Virus record (IMG/VR): IMGVR_UViG_3300043399_000056
Span: 1-21,262 of that record
Strand: one strand, 5' to 3'
Length of the DNA stretch: 21,262 nt
From: a virus
Of this stretch, positions 17,074-21,262 are shown piece by piece. The notes beneath the pieces are model-generated. The model had not been told where the DNA came from. It saw nothing but the letters and a program-made list of their open reading frames with translations, and did not search any database. The first letter of the stretch is position 1. Each line of letters begins with the position of its first letter. A program made the position numbers and the translations under genes.

Positions 17074-18624
17074 TTAGGTCACTCCGGTGAATAATAATTG
17101 AGATCTTCTAGATAGCATTGCTTGCTTTTGCATAAACTCTCTTCCAAGTGTATCAAATGCACCTTTGTCTACTACAGAAACACTCAATTTAGGATTTAGT
17201 ATTGTGCTAACACCTTGTACTAGTAATGGTATTAAACTTGCAGCCATATTTACGATTGAGCTAAAACTATAGCCGCTTCCCATCACTTTAGTAGCACCAG
17301 AAAATTTTGCAAAGTCTATAGAACTACTTATAGCACGCATTAGTTCAGAACCAGAAACTGAAACTTTAAATACAGATTCTAATGAACCAACTAATAATTT
17401 TTGAGTATCATATTGAGTGTGTTGTTGCGCTGTCGCAAAGTTTGGTTGCCCATTTCTTAGTGTATATATTGGTTCTCCAATATTCATTGGATCGACCCAC
17501 TTAATGTAACCTGGATAAGGATCACTATCATAAGAATAGTATTCTTGAACATAACCGATTGGTGGTTCTACTTGTACGCCAGTGATGGGTGAGAAAGAAA
17601 CAGAGGGTACACGAGCTAATGGAATATTTAATACACCTCTAATATCTCTTTCAAGAGATGGTGACTTAACATAATTTAAAGCACCTCTAGTATAACCGGT
17701 AATACCGTTGATACTTGTCACAGCTTGCGCTAAAGCTAAATCAGCTGTGGCAGCTGTTCCATTATTTAACACACTTATACCGCAAACTCGAGTATTAGCT
17801 AAAGCATTGATTAAATTTCTAACACTATTCATTGCATATGCTGCTTCATTTAGTGCTGCTAGTATCTTTTGTATGCCTAACTTATTAACGAGTTCAAGTA
17901 TAGCGTTTCTGATAGCGTTAGCGACTATACCAACAATGCCACTGATAATGCTAGTCAAGTCTAACTGAATATTTACTTGTAAAGCGTTGAACGGTAAGCA
18001 AGGTAAAGCTGATATCTTATAGTTTGGATCAACCTGTTTAAATAACTGTAAAACATCACCATCTGATCCGGTGCCCACTGATGCTATTGTAGGCACATCA
18101 GCAAACTTCATCCCTTGTTCTACTTCTTTAGTCATGATGATGCCATCATTGTCTTTTACACTATCAACAGACGCTAACCCACCATCGATCTGATCCAGTG
18201 TTATTCTATTTGGGTTAAGAGCACTATATGGGTTAGAGACCGACTGTTGTGACGCCGCTGGGATGCTGCCCACTGACGTATCAATCTCTGGTGTGCCCCC
18301 GGTGGTGCTATCTGATTTTGCATCACCGGCTTTACCAACTGTACCCTGAATGATAGGATACTGGTAGTCACGATCAGCCCACATACCCATTACGCGTGAA
18401 CCAACCATGAGACCAACTGGAGCTGTTCCTATTCTTCCGAGCGCAGCTGAAGTAGCTGGTTGCATCACCTGCGCCCAGGGAAGGTCTTCATCTGGAATAT
18501 TAGCTTTGTCGTCATGTCTTCCAAATATACGTACTTGTACTCGACCAGAACGATGTGGATCCATCACATTTGTGACTATACCAATCCACCATCCGGATGG
18601 TTGCCCTAATGATCTCTCAGTCAT
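17074..18624 (-). CDS. gp5: Baseplate hub protein, gp5-like OB fold, no visible lysozyme (516 aa)
   Basis: Residues about 12-98 form the gp5/gpV-type OB fold: 'WWIGIVTNVMDPHRSGRVQV', then 'RIFGRHDD', 'LPWAQVMQPATSAA', 'GTAPVGLMVGSRVMGMWADR' and 'YPIIQGTVGK'. In T4 this domain joins the gp27 ring to the spike. T4 gp5 (575 aa) continues with a T4L-like lysozyme with a Glu/Asp/Thr active site, then a beta-helix. Here residues about 100-200 are a polar linker, about 215-278 are hydrophobic and probably helical ('SIISGIVGIVANAIRNAILE'), and about 280-516 are unrecognised, with no lysozyme motif seen. The beta-helix is the next gene. It follows the gp27-like gene, with an AGGAG overlapping that gene's TGA and an 11-base spacer to the ATG. 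OB identity is strong; the role of residues 100-516 is unknown. Confidence 0.85.
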   Translation of the reverse strand: MTERSLGQPSGWWIGIVTNVMDPHRSGRVQVRIFGRHDDKANIPDEDLPWAQVMQPATSAALGRIGTAPVGLMVGSRVMGMWADRDYQYPIIQGTVGKAGDAKSDSTTGGTPEIDTSVGSIPAASQQSVSNPYSALNPNRITLDQIDGGLASVDSVKDNDGIIMTKEVEQGMKFADVPTIASVGTGSDGDVLQLFKQVDPNYKISALPCLPFNALQVNIQLDLTSIISGIVGIVANAIRNAILELVNKLGIQKILAALNEAAYAMNSVRNLINALANTRVCGISVLNNGTAATADLALAQAVTSINGITGYTRGALNYVKSPSLERDIRGVLNIPLARVPSVSFSPITGVQVEPPIGYVQEYYSYDSDPYPGYIKWVDPMNIGEPIYTLRNGQPNFATAQQHTQYDTQKLLVGSLESVFKVSVSGSELMRAISSSIDFAKFSGATKVMGSGYSFSSIVNMAASLIPLLVQGVSTILNPKLSVSVVDKGAFDTLGREFMQKQAMLSRRSQLLFTGVT

Positions 18625-18635
18625 AGTTTTTTAGT

Positions 18636-18640
18636 CTCCT
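18636..18640 (-). promoter_or_regulatory. Shine-Dalgarno site of the gp5-like gene
   Basis: AGGAG on the minus strand overlaps the TGA stop of the gp27-like gene (TGAGGAG) and lies 11 bases before the gp5-like ATG. The overlap allows a terminating ribosome to restart. Confidence 0.65.
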
Positions 18641-19863
18641 CATGATTCATAAGCACCTTTGATGCATTCAATGACACACGTGTATCGTGGTCTTTCACCA
18701 AACTCTCCTATTTTATGATGTATCCTTGATATCAAAAAATTACCAGTCATTAATGGATCTTCTTCGGACTCACCAGTGAATCCTTTCTTGTTTGGTATCG
18801 TACATTCTATCATTTGTCCAGCAGTCAATAACGTATCGCCGGGTACACGAATCTTCATAGCATTCTGCATCAATGCGGCTAGATATACTTGTAAATCACC
18901 TGTATGTTCAGGTATGTTTGTTACAGGTCTTTGTGAAATATCTATTGGTATAAGAGATTGAGGTGGAATTTTTGAATCAAAATATTTATTTTGAAAATCA
19001 GATGTAATGTTTGATGTATCACCACCTAAATTATAATCAGTAGGATTTGGTTCAACTATTTTTGATTCAAACTGCCAAGTAGTAAAGTTAAAAGTTGTTA
19101 TCTTTCTTGGTCCGCCATATTGAATATTCTCAATAGATTTAAACTGTGTAGGTATTTTAAAAGACAATATATTATTATCTTCTCTGGCAGCATAATCAAT
19201 ATTTAAAGCAGATTGTTCAAAACTTTTGATGATAGGTTGTGAAAATAACTTTTCAATTGTTGTGAAATTATAAGTCTGCTGCTCATTTTGTCTGTTCTCA
19301 AAATAAACATAGAGTGGTGACTTATTTTCAGCAGAAACTGATCTTTTTCTAATCATCTCTATGGCTCTGAACGGACTCATGTGAGGCACAACTATTTTTT
19401 GTGGAGTCTTAGTCTGCTCAACTGTAATAAGTTTTTGACTTCTTAAATAATTTGTATGAACATCTTCAATCATTTCTGAACAAAGTTGATTATAACTTTT
19501 TTGTACATAATTTGTTTTAGCATACATTGCTTCTTCAGACACACACTTTAGCTTATATTTCTTACCTTTCTGTGCACCCGTCATCTCGACTTCACCGAGT
19601 TCATAAAGAGCAAAACGAAAATCACCGATGACTGTACCTGGAATACTATAAGTAAAATTTACAGTTTCATCACCAAGTAGTTTAACCGTTCCAAGTAAGT
19701 CTTGTGTATCTAATACTTCTATGTCACAGACCGTTCCTGGTGTAAATATGCTCTCATAGATAGAAGCACTCAAGAATATCGATGATATATCTAAGTTAGC
19801 ACGAGAAGATGTGATAGACATCCTCTCAATTGTAAAATCACCAGATTGATAGCTGTCTGTCAT
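18640..19863 (-). CDS. gp27: Baseplate hub protein, gp27-like
   Basis: At 407 aa it is close to T4 gp27 (391 aa), the trimeric ring that connects the tail tube to the gp5 spike. The N-terminus shows 'ISSIFLSASIYESIFTPGTV' followed by 'CDIEVLDTQDLL' (about 26-57), a pattern of hub proteins of the gp27 / gpD / Mu gp44 group. The middle has a 'PHMSPFRAIEMIRKRSVSAE' helix (about 160-179), as in hub proteins. The C-terminal segment 'PGDTLLTAGQMIECTIPNKK' (341-360), then 'LMTGNFLISRIHHKI' and 'RYTCVIECIKG', is the usual hub barrel closing with a 'G.+lI..i.H' strand. Position between gp53 and gp5 agrees. One base separates its ATG from the TGA of gp53. Sequence divergence from T4 gp27 is large, so the call rests on pattern, length and context. 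Confidence 0.8.
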   Translation of the reverse strand: MTDSYQSGDFTIERMSITSSRANLDISSIFLSASIYESIFTPGTVCDIEVLDTQDLLGTVKLLGDETVNFTYSIPGTVIGDFRFALYELGEVEMTGAQKGKKYKLKCVSEEAMYAKTNYVQKSYNQLCSEMIEDVHTNYLRSQKLITVEQTKTPQKIVVPHMSPFRAIEMIRKRSVSAENKSPLYVYFENRQNEQQTYNFTTIEKLFSQPIIKSFEQSALNIDYAAREDNNILSFKIPTQFKSIENIQYGGPRKITTFNFTTWQFESKIVEPNPTDYNLGGDTSNITSDFQNKYFDSKIPPQSLIPIDISQRPVTNIPEHTGDLQVYLAALMQNAMKIRVPGDTLLTAGQMIECTIPNKKGFTGESEEDPLMTGNFLISRIHHKIGEFGERPRYTCVIECIKGAYES

Positions 19864-19864
19864 G

Positions 19865-20743
19865 TCACTTCAATAACTTTTTTAATTCTTTTGAAACTTG
19901 CGTGGCGTATTTCTTATCCATGATACGGATAGATCTGTTGTTTGTGTTTATTTCATTCTCATACTCATAATAAGTTACTGGTGACCAATAAGTAGTTTCA
20001 ATTGAGCTAATGTTATTAGCTACAGAGTTAGCGGTTGTGAATACGGTGTTAGCTCTACTCTCTGTACCATAGAGGTAACTGTTACCAGTTATCGTTCCCG
20101 TCGTAGTAACGCCGCTCAAGTGTTGCAACACCACAAAAGTAGAGTTAGCAAAACTTACTTGACCTTTGCCAGTATTGTTAGCATTAAACGTGACGTTAAC
20201 GATCTCATCACTAATAAATGAAGAACCATTAGCTACTGCGTATCTAGCTACAGAATTCGTGTTATGCTTCCAGTCTATACGCTTCCTTTTATACGCAGTT
20301 GGTATAGTATTTTTCAAATCATCTAGATAAACTGGTTCATAGTATTGTTTCAAAGCTTGATTCAAACTATCATAAGCAGAGACCGTTATCTGTTCTTGAT
20401 CAAGATACCAGTTATTTCTATAGTGTTTTACTTTTGTGGTAGCTCTATCTAGTGTGCCATACTTCTTTATAATGAAATTCATGAACGTGTCTTGATCTAC
20501 GTTCCAGTCATAGTATGGATCTATGACTCTATTAGATAAGTATAAAATCCACGATGAGTATGGATCTTGATAGTAATCTTCTGATACTATGTCTGGGCGA
20601 TCGTATTGTTCTAATTCATAAAGATAGTATAAATTAGGATTATTATAGATACTATTAATTATTGTAGTTCTCTGTGTTAGATTAACTACAACTGTATTTG
20701 CATAATTGATTAATTGAAACTTTTCAAAATAACGCTCTGGCAT
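19865..20743 (-). CDS. gp53: Baseplate wedge protein gp53 with an internal beta insertion (292 aa)
   Basis: T4 gp53 is 196 aa and clamps wedge proteins to the inner baseplate ring. Residues 1-100 carry the family pattern: 'YFEKFQLINYANTVVVNLTQ', 'NPNLYYLYELEQYDRPDIVS', then 'YYQDPYSSWILYLSNRVIDP' with 'YYDW' (77-80), matching the 'A..iYGnp..yWvll..N...DPYYgW' core of T4. The end (252-277) reads 'YWSPVTYYEYENEINTNNRS' followed by IRIMDK, the conserved C-terminal strap ('N..+RnIrvi'). Between them, about 165-245 is Asn/Thr-rich with 'GKGQVSFANSTFVVLQHLSG' (182-201), which looks like the repeated module in gp7 and gp8. The start ATG is 11 bases after the gp48 stop, with only a weak ribosome site (AAAGATAG). 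Confidence 0.9.
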   Translation of the reverse strand: MPERYFEKFQLINYANTVVVNLTQRTTIINSIYNNPNLYYLYELEQYDRPDIVSEDYYQDPYSSWILYLSNRVIDPYYDWNVDQDTFMNFIIKKYGTLDRATTKVKHYRNNWYLDQEQITVSAYDSLNQALKQYYEPVYLDDLKNTIPTAYKRKRIDWKHNTNSVARYAVANGSSFISDEIVNVTFNANNTGKGQVSFANSTFVVLQHLSGVTTTGTITGNSYLYGTESRANTVFTTANSVANNISSIETTYWSPVTYYEYENEINTNNRSIRIMDKKYATQVSKELKKLLK

Positions 20744-20754
20744 TTATACTATCT

Positions 20755-21262
20755 TTATCTAAAAAGATTAAATGGATTAAATGATTGACCAGGTATTTGT
20801 GGCAAGAATGATGGTGCTTGTGGTAACAAAGTTGGGTCACCTGGCACATTAGGTTGTAATGGAGCAATACCAGCCTGATTAAAAAGTTGTTCAAAATTTT
20901 TTGGTAAAGTACTTGGGTCTAAGTAATCAGCTTTTGTGAAGTATTCAATTTCTTGTAAAGATATCTTTATTTCTATAGCGGTCGGCGCACCAGAGATTTT
21001 ATAGAATGATGGACCACCAGCTGGAGCATAATTAACATCAAATGATTTAACAACACATGGCTTAAATTTATAAGTGTACTCATCATTTGGATATAGTTTA
21101 ATCAATAACATCTCGGGATATTCAAAAATAACACCAGATCTAGTCAATAATCCAGGTAACATATGATACTTGATAGTATCTACTATTCTCTTGATAACAT
21201 AAGATTCATACTCATTTCTTGGTATAAGTTTCCATGAAAAATTATGTGTCTTAAAACTAGGA
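20755..21262 (-). CDS. gp48: Tail-tube cap protein gp48-like, N-terminus beyond the window
   Basis: The frame stays open from the TAA at 20757-20755 to the right edge. Codons upstream of the Met at 21162 read 'SFKTHNFSWKLIPRNEYESY' followed by VIKRIVDTIKYH, clearly part of the same protein, so that Met is internal and the gene is 5'-truncated. The 'FSWKLIPRNEYES' and 'GAPTAIEIKISLQEIEYFTK' segments match T4 gp48 ('FTWDLTPRSTED' and 'TFTLEITMREIITLNR'), recalled from the T4 sequence. In T4, gp48 with gp54 caps the hub and seeds tail-tube growth. The last about 45 residues are Pro/Leu/Asn-rich (LQPNVPGDPTLLPQAPSFLP) and look unstructured, an extension I do not know from T4. gp54 is the alternative because the families look alike, but the motif fit is better for gp48. 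Confidence 0.8.
   Translation of the reverse strand, partial: PSFKTHNFSWKLIPRNEYESYVIKRIVDTIKYHMLPGLLTRSGVIFEYPEMLLIKLYPNDEYTYKFKPCVVKSFDVNYAPAGGPSFYKISGAPTAIEIKISLQEIEYFTKADYLDPSTLPKNFEQLFNQAGIAPLQPNVPGDPTLLPQAPSFLPQIPGQSFNPFNLFR

Noticed and set aside
20741-20748. TATAAATG at the gp53 start as a late promoter
   Set aside because: It overlaps the start codon itself, so a transcript from it would begin inside the gene and lack the ribosome site.
20755-21162. Reading the cap gene as a complete 135-aa protein starting at 21162
   Set aside because: The frame continues open upstream to the window edge with gp48-like residues, so that Met is internal and the gene is truncated by the window.

Overview
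The window is a stretch of a T4-like contractile-tailed phage (myovirus) genome. It covers the baseplate and the start of the tail-fibre region. Every supported gene lies on the minus strand, so the genes read from the right end (base 21262) to the left end (base 1). The DNA is AT-rich, the genes are packed with 0-17 base gaps or 1-3 base overlaps, and no host-type gene, tRNA, mobile element or intergenic stretch over 20 bases is present. The large Asn/Thr/Ser-rich baseplate proteins and the gene order resemble marine T4-like phages (cyanophage or pelagiphage type). That host assignment is inference from memory of such genomes; nothing in the window fixes the host.

Layout in transcription order: gp48-like tail-tube cap (cut by the right edge); gp53 wedge protein; gp27-like hub; gp5-like hub with an OB fold but no visible lysozyme; a separate gp5C-like beta-helix spike gene; gp25 wedge; gp6 wedge; gp7/gpI-like wedge; a very large gp8-like wedge (1208 aa); a 2077-aa structural protein with a DUF4815-like N-terminus; a 71-aa coiled-coil protein with a GTG start; and a repetitive tail-fibre-like protein cut by the left edge.

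Together these genes would build the central hub and spike (27, 5, 5C), the wedges around it (53, 25, 6, 7, 8), the cap on which the tail tube polymerises (48), and the host-contacting periphery (2077-aa protein, small coiled-coil protein, fibre). The run 5 / 5C / 25 / 6 / 7 matches the V-W-J-I order of P2-like phages, whereas T4 itself has these genes scattered.

The most notable feature is architectural. In gp53, gp7 and gp8 the T4-like scaffold is recognisable only in separated blocks, and long Asn/Thr/Ser-rich beta-type segments sit between them. Similar-looking modules recur in several of these proteins and in the 2077-aa protein. gp8 keeps its T4-like landmarks but is about 3.6 times the T4 length. 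No wholly new system such as a defence island, CRISPR array or diversity-generating retroelement was seen.
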